DNA from: an uncultured Ruminococcus sp.
GTDB taxonomy: Bacteria > Bacillota > Clostridia > Oscillospirales > Ruminococcaceae
Length of the DNA: 55,435 nucleotides
Direction of reading: 5' to 3'
Assembly: GCA_902780505.1 (NCBI GenBank)
Contig: CACZFN010000030.1
Coordinates: forward strand, 1-55,435
Under the pieces are notes generated by a model that had not been told where the DNA came from, did not search any database, and saw only the letters and a program-made list of their open reading frames with translations. Each line of letters begins with the position of its first letter. The stretch's first letter is position 1. Position numbers and translations under genes: made by a program. Shown piece by piece: positions 8,092-17,444 of this stretch.

Positions 8092-8772
8092 ATGCGAAGA
8101 ATACTTATAATAGATGATGATGCTGACCTTTCGTTTATAATATCGGAAATGCTTACCTCCTACGGGTATGATGTCACCTGTGCTGAAAGTGCGGCGGAGG
8201 CTTTTGACATTTTAGAGGGGAATACTTTTCACCTGCTGCTGCTTGATATAAACCTGCCCGATTCAACGGGGTTTGAACTTTGCAGGGAACTAAGGCGGGT
8301 ATCGACTGTACCTGTCATCTTTGCAAGCGCAAGGACTGATGAAAATGACCGTATCGAAGGTTTTGATATCGGCGGTGATGATTACCTGCCAAAGCCCTAT
8401 TCCATGAAAGAACTGCTTTCCCGTGTCAATGCACTTATAAGGCGCAGCTATGGGTTTTTCGGGGAGGAAAAAACCGTCAGTTTCGGCAATGTAAGTGTAA
8501 ACATAACAACACGCAAAGTAACAAAAAACGGCAGTGAAGTAAGCCTGTCACTCAAAGAGTTTGACCTGCTTGCATACCTTTGTGAGCATATCGGCACCCC
8601 ACAGCCTAAGGAAAAGCTTATCAGCGGGGTATGGGGCGCTTTTACAGCGGTGGAGCCTTCTACGCTGACAGTACATATAAGGTGGCTTAGGGAAAAGTTA
8701 GAAGATGATGCCGCAAACCCTGTGTATATAAAAACCGTTTATAAAGTCGGCTATGTGCTGGAGGTGAAGTGA
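8092..8772 (+). CDS. OmpR-family response regulator
   Basis: This 226-residue regulator has a receiver domain with acidic pocket D8-D10, phospho-acceptor Asp52 (LLLLDINLPD), and KPY lysine at about 103. A C-terminal winged-helix domain (about 130-226) has the LSLKEFDLLAYL and VHIRWLREKLE elements. ATG 8092 follows GGGGAGA by 5 nt. Its stop overlaps the histidine kinase start (TGATG). It probably controls the adjacent ABC transporter genes: a direct repeat suited to this family lies at 9935-9956. Confidence 0.9.
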   Translation: MRRILIIDDDADLSFIISEMLTSYGYDVTCAESAAEAFDILEGNTFHLLLLDINLPDSTGFELCRELRRVSTVPVIFASARTDENDRIEGFDIGGDDYLPKPYSMKELLSRVNALIRRSYGFFGEEKTVSFGNVSVNITTRKVTKNGSEVSLSLKEFDLLAYLCEHIGTPQPKEKLISGVWGAFTAVEPSTLTVHIRWLREKLEDDAANPVYIKTVYKVGYVLEVK

Positions 8773-9938
8773 TGTATAAAAAGCTTCTTGCATTTACGGT
8801 CTTGTGTATTGCTTTTATAATAGGAACCGGTGCGTTTTTTATGCATTCGCGTGAAAGCAGCGATGACAGAGAAAGGGAGTTACAGCAGAATATAATCACA
8901 ATAAACGCCGCACAGAAGCTTATTGAAAACGGCGAATATGAAAGTGCTGTGATAAAAACCGCCGAGCTTGAAGTCGCCCTGCGTAACAGCAGCAGTGAGA
9001 AGCGCGGGAATAATGATATATTCGTTATCTGCCTTGTATGTATAGGGGCAGTGATGTTTGTTTCGGGGTATGTGTATGTTAAGATACTTATGCCTTTTGA
9101 TAAGCTTTCCGGCTTTGCGGAAAATATCGCAAAGGGGGATTTTGACACGCCGCTTGAATATCAGCGCTCAGCTTATTTCGGACTTTTTACATGGGCGTTT
9201 GACAATATGCGAAGTGAGATAAACAAATCCCGCGCGTGTGAGCGTGAAGCGATAGAAAACAACAAAACAGTTATAGCAACACTTTCACACGATATAAAGA
9301 CACCTGTGGCATCAATACGTGCATATGCCGAGGGGATAGATGCGGGTATGGCCGCATCACCCGAAAAGCTTGCAAAATATTGTTCCGTTATAATGCGCAA
9401 GTGTGACGAGGTAAGCAGGCTGACAAATGACCTTTTCACACATTCGATAGCCGACCTTGACAAGCTGAGCATATCAAGCGACAGCTTTGAACTTGTTTCA
9501 GCCGCACAGACAGTTGTCAGTGAGCTTTCGGGCGAGCGGGGGGATATTGTTTTTGAAATGCCGTGCTTTGAAGCAGAGGTGAAGCTTGATAAAAACAGGT
9601 TTGAACAGATATGCGAAAATCTTATCAACAATTCAAGAAAGTATGCCAAAACAGATATAAACGTATTCTTCACCCGTGATGAAAATACTGTTACCATGCA
9701 CTTTAAGGACAAGGGAAACGGGATAAATGATGCGGATATGCCATTTATATTTGATAAATTCTACCGCGGTAAAAACTGCGGTGACGAGCAGGGCTCGGGA
9801 CTCGGTCTATACATAGTAAAGTACCTTGTGCAAAAGCAGGGGGGCAGTGTTTTGCTTCATAATATGGCAGACGGTTTTGATGCTGAGGTGACATTCCCCG
9901 CAAAGCCGTCAGGCAGTAGTCGTGCGGTGTTGTCTTAA
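8772..9938 (+). CDS. Sensor histidine kinase
   Basis: This 388-residue membrane kinase has TM1 at about 5-22, a short extracytoplasmic region, TM2 at about 78-98, then a HAMP-like linker. The HisKA dimerisation helix contains the phospho-acceptor ATLSHDIKTPVASI. The HATPase_c domain has N-box ENLINNSRKYA, G1 DKGNGI and G2 GSGLGLYIVKYL. ATG 8772 overlaps the regulator stop, and GGAGG lies 8 nt upstream. The short sensor region and neighbouring FtsX-type transporter suggest sensing of envelope stress or peptides. Confidence 0.9.
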   Translation: MYKKLLAFTVLCIAFIIGTGAFFMHSRESSDDRERELQQNIITINAAQKLIENGEYESAVIKTAELEVALRNSSSEKRGNNDIFVICLVCIGAVMFVSGYVYVKILMPFDKLSGFAENIAKGDFDTPLEYQRSAYFGLFTWAFDNMRSEINKSRACEREAIENNKTVIATLSHDIKTPVASIRAYAEGIDAGMAASPEKLAKYCSVIMRKCDEVSRLTNDLFTHSIADLDKLSISSDSFELVSAAQTVVSELSGERGDIVFEMPCFEAEVKLDKNRFEQICENLINNSRKYAKTDINVFFTRDENTVTMHFKDKGNGINDADMPFIFDKFYRGKNCGDEQGSGLGLYIVKYLVQKQGGSVLLHNMADGFDAEVTFPAKPSGSSRAVLS

Positions 9939-9967
9939 TGACTTCTTAATAACTTATCTGATATAAT
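9935..9967 (+). promoter_or_regulatory. Direct-repeat operator and -10 box upstream of the MacB/Bce-like transporter
   Basis: TTAATGACTTC (9935-9945) and TTAATAACTTA (9946-9956) form a direct repeat with an 11-bp period. They sit just before TATAAT (9962-9967). There is no good -35 hexamer, as expected when an OmpR-type regulator replaces it. This is an inference from architecture. Confidence 0.5.
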
Positions 9968-9998
9968 AACGTCAGTAAAAACAGGGGAGGTCACAACA

Positions 9999-10760
9999 AT
10001 GAAAAACACCATTCTTTCTGCCGCAGGGCTTTGTAAAAGTTTTGCACATGACGGCGGACAGGCGCATATTCTTTCAAATGTGGATATCGACATCTATGAA
10101 AAGGATTTTACAGTTATAATGGGCGCATCAGGCTCAGGTAAATCAACGCTTCTGTATTCCCTGTCGGGTATGGACAGGGCGACTGCGGGCAAGGTGATGT
10201 ATAAGGGCACTGATATAGTTACCGCAAAAGAAAAAGAGCTTGCAAAACTAAGGCACAGGGACTTTGGCTTTATTTTTCAGCAGATGCACCTTGTGGGCAA
10301 CCTTACGCTTTTTGAAAACATTGCCGTTTCAGGCTATCTTAACAAGGACAAGAGTCCTAAGGAGATAAACGAGCGCGCACAGATGCTTATAGAAAAAATG
10401 AACATTGATGATGTAAAGACACACCTGCCCTCACAGGTCTCGGGCGGCCAGCAGCAGAGATGTGCTGTGGCACGTGCGGTTATAAACGAGCCCTCACTTC
10501 TGTTCGCAGACGAGCCTACAGGTGCACTCAACCGTAAAAACACAACAGACGTTCTTGACCTGATGACAGAGCTTAACAGAAACGGACAAAGCATACTTAT
10601 GGTGACGCACGACATACGTGCGGCGTTAAGGGCAAGCAGGCTTTTGTACCTTGAGGACGGCAAGATAATCGGTGAGCTTGACCTGCCGCCGTTTGATGTG
10701 TCAGAGGAAAAGAGCCGTGATGCACAGGTGAACGCATGGCTGTCCTCTCTTGAATGGTGA
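9999..10760 (+). CDS. ABC transporter ATP-binding protein (MacB/LolD/BceA type)
   Basis: This 253-residue ATPase has Walker A GASGSGKST, Q-loop FIFQQMHL, signature VSGGQQQRCAVARA, Walker B LLFADEPTGAL and H-loop VTHDIRAAL. The QQQR signature and PTGAL are typical of the mechanotransmission (MacB/LolD/BceA) subfamily. It partners the large FtsX permease that follows, and its stop lies 8 bp before that start. AGGGGAGG precedes the ATG. Confidence 0.9.
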   Translation: MKNTILSAAGLCKSFAHDGGQAHILSNVDIDIYEKDFTVIMGASGSGKSTLLYSLSGMDRATAGKVMYKGTDIVTAKEKELAKLRHRDFGFIFQQMHLVGNLTLFENIAVSGYLNKDKSPKEINERAQMLIEKMNIDDVKTHLPSQVSGGQQQRCAVARAVINEPSLLFADEPTGALNRKNTTDVLDLMTELNRNGQSILMVTHDIRAALRASRLLYLEDGKIIGELDLPPFDVSEEKSRDAQVNAWLSSLEW

Positions 10761-10768
10761 GGTGCGCT

Positions 10769-13117
10769 ATGGAAACAAGAACACTTTTAAAAGCCAATTT
10801 AAGAAGCAAAAAGGGTACGTTTATAAGCATAGCTGTGCTTACATTTCTTATAATAACGATAGCCTCGGCGATACTTTGTGTCAGGGTGAACCTAGAAAGT
10901 GCGGTAGATGCGGCGACTGAATATTCACAGACGGGTGACATCGGTCTGCTTATAAAGGACAGCTTTTCTGATGAAAATGTATTACAGCAAATAAAAGACC
11001 TTGACTATATAAGTGATGTAAAAAAGGACGAAACTGTTGTAAATTCAGGCACTACAGTGATCGGAGATGGCACGACGGGCAATTCGATATTCTTTATGAA
11101 GGATCCGGGGAGGTACAGGCTTTACAACAATGATGCCACGGGCTTTGAAAGCAGTATACCTGAGCTTTCGGGTGATGAAGTCTATATTCCCTTCGGGCTA
11201 AAGACTGCATACGGGGTAAAGGCCGGGGATAAGATAGTTACCGAATTTGTTCACGGCAAGGAAAGCTTTACGATCAAGGGCTTTATTCAGGAGCCTGCAA
11301 CCGGCGCACAGTTTATCGGCTGGAAGCTTATAATGGTTTCTAAGGAAAAATACGATGAACTTTGCAGTGCCGTTTTGCCGTATAATGACGGGGAAAAATG
11401 CTATAATATAAACTATATCCGCATATTTAAAAGCGATGAGAGCCTTTCGGATTATAAGCTTCAGAGAAAGCTGAATACTGATACGGGGATAATCACAAGA
11501 TCGGCAGGTCTGCTTTCACATATGCAGCAGAAAAAATACACCATGCTGTTTTCGGATATCGTAACCGGTGTTATACTCGCATTTGTGCTTATCCTGTTTG
11601 TGATAGTTCTTGTTGTGATCGCACACGGTATAAAAACGGAGATCGACATAGACTACGTCAACCTCGGCATACTGAAATCACAGGGGTTCACCGACACAAC
11701 GCTTACCCGTGTGATAATGCTCAGGTATTTCCTGTCCGAGGGTACAGGGATAGTGCTCGGCCTTATTGCAGGTATACCGCTTGAAAGTTTTTTTAGCAGG
11801 CTGTTCTTTTCAAATACTGCAATACTCCCCGGAAACAACTATGCGGCACTAAGGGTGATCCTGCTTATAATAAGTATGCTTTCCCTTTCTGCACTTATCA
11901 TCTTTATAATGACAAGAAAACTTGTACGCATATCCCCTGTTCGTGCTATATCCGGCGGAAAGGACGATGTATATTTTTCAAGCAGACTGAATGCTTCAAT
12001 ATCAGGCAAGGCTTTACTGCCGTCGTTAGCGTTCAGGTGTGTGACTTCTGACAAGAAAAAATACGCGGGGCTTTTGTTTATTACAGCACTTCTCACTTTC
12101 TTTACAGTTACGATAAATACCATGTCAGGCACACTTGATTCAAGAAAGTCATTTGAAAACATGGGCGAGAGTATCACTGATATAGATATCACTATAAAAG
12201 ACAGGGCGGCTTTTGACAAGCTTGATGATATCAAGGCACTGATAGAGAGCTATTCAAAGATCACGAAGACTGTGGCTTCTGCCACTACATACGGATCGCT
12301 TAATGGTGTGAATATACAGCTGAGTATTTGTAAATACCCCGAAAACATCACAGGGCTGCTTGACGGAAAGCTGCCTGAATATGACAACGAAATACTTGTA
12401 ACAGAGCTTGTTGCCGAGCAGGAGGGGCTGAAGATAGGTGACAAGGTAACGATAGGCTGGCAGCGCGGGAGTGATGAATATATCATCTGCGGGCTGAACC
12501 AGAGCATGAACGATGCAGGACTGTCCGTAACGATGTCGGAGCAGGCCGCAAAGAAGCTCGGCACAAAGGATGTACTGTATTATGGCTATATGCTGGAGGA
12601 TGCTTCAAAGGGCGGCGAGATAGAAAAGGCAGTTAATGAAAAGTTCGGCGGCATAGTGGAGTGCAGCTTCTGGGATTTTGACAAGGAAATGTCAGATCAC
12701 CCTATGATAATCGCATCAAAAGCGATCAGTGTAATGGTTTATGTTTTTTCGGGCGTGTTTATCCTTGTGGTGGTAATAATGGTGTGCTCAAAGGCACTTA
12801 CACAGGAACGCACAGACATAGGCATCTATAAGGCTATAGGATTTACATCAGCTGCGATAAGGAGGCAGTTTTCTATAAGGTTCCTGCTTGTTTCCGTTGT
12901 CGGCAGTACATTGGGCTCAGTCATTTCAAAGCTTTTTTCTATAAAATTGCTCAACTTTGTATTCAGAATGTTCGGTGTGAGCCGGGTAAGCGATGAAACA
13001 AATATAATAACATACCTGGCGGCTGCTTCATTTATATGTTTGTGTGTGTTCGTCTTTTCATTTATCACATCACACAGGGTGTCAGGAATAAAACCGCGTG
13101 AGCTTATTACAGAATAA
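10769..13117 (+). CDS. FtsX-domain ABC transporter permease
   Basis: This 782-residue permease has an N-terminal TM (TFISIAVLTFLIITIASAIL), a large extracellular domain (about 45-250), three TMs of the first FtsX unit (about 255-400), a second extracellular domain (about 450-650) and three C-terminal TMs (from about ISVMVYVFSGVFILVVVIMV). The duplicated layout resembles MacB-like exporters rather than 10-TM BceB. ATG 10769 is taken because GGTGAGGTG lies in front; the ATG at 10754 overlaps the ATPase stop. Likely roles are antimicrobial peptide resistance or lipoprotein/peptide export; the substrate is unknown. Confidence 0.85.
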   Translation: METRTLLKANLRSKKGTFISIAVLTFLIITIASAILCVRVNLESAVDAATEYSQTGDIGLLIKDSFSDENVLQQIKDLDYISDVKKDETVVNSGTTVIGDGTTGNSIFFMKDPGRYRLYNNDATGFESSIPELSGDEVYIPFGLKTAYGVKAGDKIVTEFVHGKESFTIKGFIQEPATGAQFIGWKLIMVSKEKYDELCSAVLPYNDGEKCYNINYIRIFKSDESLSDYKLQRKLNTDTGIITRSAGLLSHMQQKKYTMLFSDIVTGVILAFVLILFVIVLVVIAHGIKTEIDIDYVNLGILKSQGFTDTTLTRVIMLRYFLSEGTGIVLGLIAGIPLESFFSRLFFSNTAILPGNNYAALRVILLIISMLSLSALIIFIMTRKLVRISPVRAISGGKDDVYFSSRLNASISGKALLPSLAFRCVTSDKKKYAGLLFITALLTFFTVTINTMSGTLDSRKSFENMGESITDIDITIKDRAAFDKLDDIKALIESYSKITKTVASATTYGSLNGVNIQLSICKYPENITGLLDGKLPEYDNEILVTELVAEQEGLKIGDKVTIGWQRGSDEYIICGLNQSMNDAGLSVTMSEQAAKKLGTKDVLYYGYMLEDASKGGEIEKAVNEKFGGIVECSFWDFDKEMSDHPMIIASKAISVMVYVFSGVFILVVVIMVCSKALTQERTDIGIYKAIGFTSAAIRRQFSIRFLLVSVVGSTLGSVISKLFSIKLLNFVFRMFGVSRVSDETNIITYLAAASFICLCVFVFSFITSHRVSGIKPRELITE

Positions 13118-13124
13118 ATACATG

Positions 13125-13162
13125 TTCCCCCTAAAGAGCAAATGCCCTTCAGGGGGAAAATC
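13125..13162 (+). terminator. Possible terminator after the FtsX permease gene
   Basis: TTCCCCCT (13125-13132) pairs with AGGGGGAA (13151-13158) across an 18-nt loop. The downstream T-run is poor, so the call is tentative. Confidence 0.4.
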
Positions 13163-13202
13163 AGTCTTTGGCAGTAAGTGCCGTCTGTATGGCAGCGGTT
13201 AT

Positions 13203-13829
13203 TTATACCACTTTATACTTTTTAAGGAACTCAACACACGCCTGCTCGACGGGAGCAAGCATTTTTTCGCTGAGTATCAGCGGCTTTTCGTCTATTGCCT
13301 TTTTTTCCATATAGTCTGTGGTAAGGTGACGGACATATTTTTCAAGCAGGTCAGGCGTTACTGTTGAGATGCCGTCAAATCGTGTTACTTCGCCGATCTT
13401 CGGAAGGACCTCTTTATAAAGCCAATCACCCGCAAGTGCGGCATTGAATCTGTAAAGTTCCTGCCATTTGAGTTCTCTCAGCTGCTGTGCGGCAGCACCG
13501 TTTTCCTGCAATGCGGAAAACAGCAGTGGCTGCACAAGCTCGTCCCAGAATATATCTGTAAGTATATGCAGCAAAAAGCCCTTGAAAAAGTCGGTATTAT
13601 TCTTGTAATCATCACTTTTATCTGTGATATAGTCAGCGACATTGCGCTTCCACTGTGCATAATCCGTACTTCTTATATGTGCGGGGTATCTTATATCCTG
13701 CGGGGCAAAGCCGTCAGCGTTCACAGCGTCGGGTGATACCGCCCCGACATAAAACTGCCCTGTATCCTTGACAGAAAGTATATCTTTGAGGTCATACGCC
13801 GCTTTCAGGTGTACTACAGCAGAAGGCAT
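13203..13829 (-). CDS. Zinc-dependent phospholipase C-like protein
   Basis: This 208-residue protein resembles the zinc-dependent phospholipase C / S1-P1 nuclease-like family. It starts with MPSAVVHLKAAYDL. It has GAVSPDAV with an Asp, and FFKGFLLHILTDIFWD, whose His and Asp match the metal-binding pattern. ATG 13829 follows GGAGG and lies directly after the ricT stop, so it is the last gene of the darA-holB-ricT operon; the open frame extends to 13877 but overlaps ricT. No signal peptide is seen. The substrate is unknown. Confidence 0.7.
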   Translation of the reverse strand: MPSAVVHLKAAYDLKDILSVKDTGQFYVGAVSPDAVNADGFAPQDIRYPAHIRSTDYAQWKRNVADYITDKSDDYKNNTDFFKGFLLHILTDIFWDELVQPLLFSALQENGAAAQQLRELKWQELYRFNAALAGDWLYKEVLPKIGEVTRFDGISTVTPDLLEKYVRHLTTDYMEKKAIDEKPLILSEKMLAPVEQACVEFLKKYKVV

Positions 13830-13830
13830 A

Positions 13831-14688
13831 TCACTTGTCCTCCAGTTCTTTAAGCGCTTTGAGTTCGTTTCTGTCAAGCCTTATAACTGCGTCCTTTATA
13901 AGCTCTACCTCGTCCTTTTTAAGTGTTACAACGGCATCGGTCTTGTCCATTTTTATGGTCAGTTTACCTGTCAGAAGGTTTGCATCCGTTACAACGCCCC
14001 TGCCCTCGGCAGTTTTGACTATAGCACCGGCCTTCGGTGTGGTCTTGAGCAGGTCTTCATATGCTTCCTGCTCATATTTTAAGCAGCACATAAGCCGCCC
14101 GCAGGTACCTGATATCTTTGTCGGGTTAAGCGAAAGCGACTGTTCCTTAGCCATTTTGATAGAAACAGGTGCAAACTCGCCCATAAACCTTGAACAGCAG
14201 AACGGCTGACCGCAGATACCAAGCCCGCCGAGCATTTTTGCTTCATCACGCACGCCTATCTGTCTTAGTTCTATCCTTGTGCGGAAAACTGATGCAAGGT
14301 CTTTTACAAGTTCCCTGAAATCCACCCTGTTTTCAGCTGTAAAGTAGAAAAGAAGCTTATTGTTGTCAAATGTACATTCACAGTCGATAAGGTTCATTTT
14401 AAGGTTATGCGACTTTATTTTCTGCTCGCATATAGTGAACGCTTCCTTTTCCTTTTGCTTGTTGCGTTCTATCTGCTTTAAGTCTGCATCAGTCGCTACC
14501 CTTATTATCGGCTTTATATCGCCGAAGTTATCAGGGTTTATCTCCCTGTCTGTCATAACGGCTTCGCCGCATTCAACGCCTTTTACAGTTTCTACTATCA
14601 CCTTGTCACCAAGGTTCACCTTAGCGCCCTTAGGGTTAAAGTAGTAAACCTTTCCCACGCTTTTAAAGCGTACACCGATTATCTTCAA
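13831..14688 (-). CDS. ricT: PSP1-domain protein RicT (YaaT)
   Basis: This 285-residue protein has the RicT hallmark cysteines LGGLGICGQPFCCSRF and SGTCGRLMCCLKYE, which in Bacillus form an Fe-S-binding complex with RicA and RicF. It opens with a PSP1 fold (MKIIGVRFKSVGKVYYF). RicT affects RNase Y-dependent mRNA processing, competence and sporulation. It sits immediately after holB, as in Bacillus subtilis. A basic/acidic C-terminal tail ends in ALKELEDK. Confidence 0.92.
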   Translation of the reverse strand: MKIIGVRFKSVGKVYYFNPKGAKVNLGDKVIVETVKGVECGEAVMTDREINPDNFGDIKPIIRVATDADLKQIERNKQKEKEAFTICEQKIKSHNLKMNLIDCECTFDNNKLLFYFTAENRVDFRELVKDLASVFRTRIELRQIGVRDEAKMLGGLGICGQPFCCSRFMGEFAPVSIKMAKEQSLSLNPTKISGTCGRLMCCLKYEQEAYEDLLKTTPKAGAIVKTAEGRGVVTDANLLTGKLTIKMDKTDAVVTLKKDEVELIKDAVIRLDRNELKALKELEDK

Positions 14689-14710
14689 AATTCTTCCTCG
14701 CTTTCATTTG

Positions 14711-15679
14711 TCACAGCACTGACAGGTCTGCGCACAGTGCATTTACAGTAAGTGTTTTTGAACAGTTTGAATCAAGTTTTTTTATGTAGTTACATATTAC
14801 TTCATACATTTTCTGTGAGCCTGCCGCCCCGAGCCGCCCCGAGAGCACCATAGCACCCTCCTTATCACAGCCTGTGGCACTGCCGCCCATACTTATGACA
14901 GCACTGTCGCGGGCGATACCGCTGATACATTCAAGCGTCTGCCGGAGCAGTCCTTTTTTGCAGTCACATTCGGTAAGTGTCATAAGCAGAACATATTCAT
15001 TTCTGTCCGTCAGTGCCTTGCAGATATCGCGGGCATATTTTACAGCAAAGAAAATGTTTTCTTTTTCAAGGTATTCTATGCACTTGCCGATATTCCCGCC
15101 TATTGCCGAAACCGCATCACCTATTTCACCGTAGCTGTATTTTTGAAGTGTGCCGAGATACTCTGCACATTCCTGAACACTGCAAGGCACCACGCTGAGT
15201 GCAAGCGCCCTTGAAATGATAGTTGACAAAAACGCTTCCTTTGAGTCAGCGGTAAGTATTATCACGGTATGTTCGGGCGGCTCCTCAATAAGCTTTAAAA
15301 GGATATTCTGTGCCTGCTCACCTGTTATTCCTGACTTATCAAAATCGGGTATGATATAGACCTTGAACCTGCCCTCGTTCGGAGAAACTATCGCATCACT
15401 GACTATTTCCCTGACAGTATCCACCTGATAGTTGCCGTTTTCGTTTGCTTTTAAAAACATAACGTCGGGGTGTGTGCCGTTTTTTATCTTTTTGCAGGCA
15501 AGGCATCTGCCGCAGGGGGTACCGCTTTGCTGTTCACACAAAAGTGCCTGTGAGATATATTTTGCGGCTGTTTTCCTGCCCTGACCGTGTTCCCCGGTTA
15601 TGATAAGCGAATGCGGCTCACGCCCTTTGCTTATAAGTGAAGCGATAAGCTCCTTTAACCGCGCATTTCCCGCAAGCAT
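14711..15679 (-). CDS. holB: DNA polymerase III delta' subunit HolB
   Basis: This 322-residue AAA+ clamp-loader subunit has a degenerate P-loop GEHGQGRKT (about 28-36), a zinc module CEQQSGTPCGRCLACK, Walker B-like VYIIPDFDK and sensor motif KLIEEPPEHTVIIL. Delta' subunits load the sliding clamp with DnaX and HolA. The gene lies 3 bp after darA, a conserved Firmicutes arrangement. Confidence 0.9.
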   Translation of the reverse strand: MLAGNARLKELIASLISKGREPHSLIITGEHGQGRKTAAKYISQALLCEQQSGTPCGRCLACKKIKNGTHPDVMFLKANENGNYQVDTVREIVSDAIVSPNEGRFKVYIIPDFDKSGITGEQAQNILLKLIEEPPEHTVIILTADSKEAFLSTIISRALALSVVPCSVQECAEYLGTLQKYSYGEIGDAVSAIGGNIGKCIEYLEKENIFFAVKYARDICKALTDRNEYVLLMTLTECDCKKGLLRQTLECISGIARDSAVISMGGSATGCDKEGAMVLSGRLGAAGSQKMYEVICNYIKKLDSNCSKTLTVNALCADLSVL

Positions 15680-15682
15680 TTT

Positions 15683-16006
15683 TTAAACCTGCTCAAAGCG
15701 CTCGATATCCGTCACAAATATCGTAGCGCCGCCTATAGTTACCTCTATCGGCTGAGAATCGCCTATCTCGCGCCCCATGATCGAAGTCGAGCTGACGGTC
15801 TGTTTTCTTTTCTTTGAATACTGCTTGCAGATATCAATTACCTTGTCAACAAGCCCGTCCTCACAGCAGATCATATATGTGGTATTCCCCTTTAAAAGGA
15901 AACCGCCTGTTGTTGCAAGCTTTGTTGCCCTTATACCCGCATCTGAAAGCCCGTGGCTTACAGCATATGTATCATCATTATTAACTATTGCATAAATAAG
16001 CTTCAT
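15683..16006 (-). CDS. darA: Cyclic di-AMP receptor DarA (PstA/YaaQ)
   Basis: This 107-residue PII-like protein starts MKLIYAIVNNDD, with GIRATKLATTGGFL forming the ligand-binding region and GGATIFVTDIERFEQV at the C-terminus. DarA binds c-di-AMP. The first reachable start is at 16024, but ATG 16006 has AAGGAG 6 nt upstream. It heads the operon darA-holB-ricT. Compared with Bacillus subtilis, tmk and yaaR are missing from the cluster. Confidence 0.9.
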   Translation of the reverse strand: MKLIYAIVNNDDTYAVSHGLSDAGIRATKLATTGGFLLKGNTTYMICCEDGLVDKVIDICKQYSKKRKQTVSSTSIMGREIGDSQPIEVTIGGATIFVTDIERFEQV

Positions 16007-16046
16007 ATTTCTTCTCCTTAACAAAAGCCATAAAACTTCAAATTAT

Positions 16047-16075
16047 ATTATAACACAAACAATTAAAAAAATCAA
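16047..16075 (-). promoter_or_regulatory. Promoter of the darA-holB-ricT operon
   Basis: On minus, TTGATT (16075-16070), 17 bp, TATAAT (16052-16047), about 40 bp before the darA ATG. Confidence 0.75.
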
Positions 16076-16088
16076 CAGCACAAAGGGG

Positions 16089-17429
16089 TTATTTCACGAC
16101 GGATATTTCCTTTATGCCGTATTCTTTCATGATCCTTATCGTTTTATCGGTGATGACTTCACCGCTTATAGCGATAGGTATAGACGGCTGACAGGAAACC
16201 GCACCGCAGGCGCACACCCTGCCAAGCGCACAGTCTGCGGGGACATTTTCAGCGTCAGAGAACATACCCTGCCTTATACTCATTCTTGTTTCCGGGCAGG
16301 GGAGTGCAAGAGGTTCTTTAATATCAGCTTTCCCGGGGCTTACAAGTGAAAGAGCAAAAAGCAGTTTGTCATAATCCTCCTGAGTGTTATAAACAGACGG
16401 CATCAGCACAAGTGAAAATTCATCAGAGTATTCACATTCAACACCGTTTTCACGCAGATGCTGTGCAAGAGCGTCGCCGCTTATCCCGAAGGACGATGTA
16501 AGTATGCTTATTTTCATAGGTTCATTGCCTATAAGGTCGTAGCCCATATCTCTTATCCCGCTTTTGACTTTTATCACCTGTCTGACAGCCGTTTCGAGCC
16601 TGGCGGGGAATTCTTCACTTAATATCCTGTTGCAGTTATCGAGTGACTGCATTATGATATAAGACGGGCTTGTTGAAGCAAACACGGGCATTTTTCCTTT
16701 AGGGTTATCAAAGAGCCGTTTATCGGCGGCTGCATTTATATGCAGATACCCGCCGCCTGTATAAACGGGAAGTGTCTTATGTGCCGAATCACAGCACATA
16801 TCAGCGCCCATATCAAGTGGGTGCAGGCTTTTTTCAAGAAACCTGAGATACGCGCCGTGTGCATTATCAACAAGCAGAGGTATACCGTGTTGTGAGCATA
16901 CCTTTTTTATCCCCTTAACATCAAGCATAAGCCCGAGGTAATCGGGGCTTGTTATGTAAACGGCAGTCGGCTTTCTGTCAAGGGAAAGCAAGGCTTTTGA
17001 AACGTCTTCCGGGGTGATATATGCCTGACATATCGTGCCAAGTGGTTTTTGTGGCATTATCCACGCTGCATCAAAGTCGATAAGTGCGGCAGCGTCGATA
17101 AATGCCTTGTGAACGTTTCTCGGGGCAAGGATAAGTGCGCGATCACCGCTGCCGAGTGAAGCTACGGCGTTTAGCAGCATAGCCTTTATTGAAAGCGACG
17201 AGCCTTCTGTTGAGTAAAGTGTTCTGCCGCTGCCAAAAAGCAGTGATGCGTTTTTCTCGCTCTGTGCGATTATGCCCTCCTCCGAATAGAGGTAGCCGGC
17301 GCCTTTTATTTCGGTTATATCAATACTTTCAAGCCCGTGGCAGGGCACACCCTTTGCACCGGGCATATGAAAGCGTGATGTGCCGCTCAGGGCATAAGCT
17401 GTGACAAAATCGCATATAGGCGTATCCAT
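16089..17429 (-). CDS. PLP-dependent Orn/Lys/Arg decarboxylase-family protein
   Basis: This 446-residue fold-type I PLP enzyme has an N-terminus with SGTSRFHMPGAKG, TEGSSLSIKAMLL, LLVDNAHGAYL and the PLP lysine in CCDSAHKTLPVYTGGGYL. It is short, like YaaO/Cad-type proteins next to tmk in Bacilli, and ends with a small C-terminal domain containing CALGRVCACGAVSCQPSIP. The substrate cannot be assigned to Arg, Lys or Orn from sequence alone. GGAGG precedes the ATG. Two small genes lie 15 bp upstream in the same direction. Confidence 0.85.
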   Translation of the reverse strand: MDTPICDFVTAYALSGTSRFHMPGAKGVPCHGLESIDITEIKGAGYLYSEEGIIAQSEKNASLLFGSGRTLYSTEGSSLSIKAMLLNAVASLGSGDRALILAPRNVHKAFIDAAALIDFDAAWIMPQKPLGTICQAYITPEDVSKALLSLDRKPTAVYITSPDYLGLMLDVKGIKKVCSQHGIPLLVDNAHGAYLRFLEKSLHPLDMGADMCCDSAHKTLPVYTGGGYLHINAAADKRLFDNPKGKMPVFASTSPSYIIMQSLDNCNRILSEEFPARLETAVRQVIKVKSGIRDMGYDLIGNEPMKISILTSSFGISGDALAQHLRENGVECEYSDEFSLVLMPSVYNTQEDYDKLLFALSLVSPGKADIKEPLALPCPETRMSIRQGMFSDAENVPADCALGRVCACGAVSCQPSIPIAISGEVITDKTIRIMKEYGIKEISVVK

Positions 17430-17444
17430 CTCAGGTTCCTCCAG

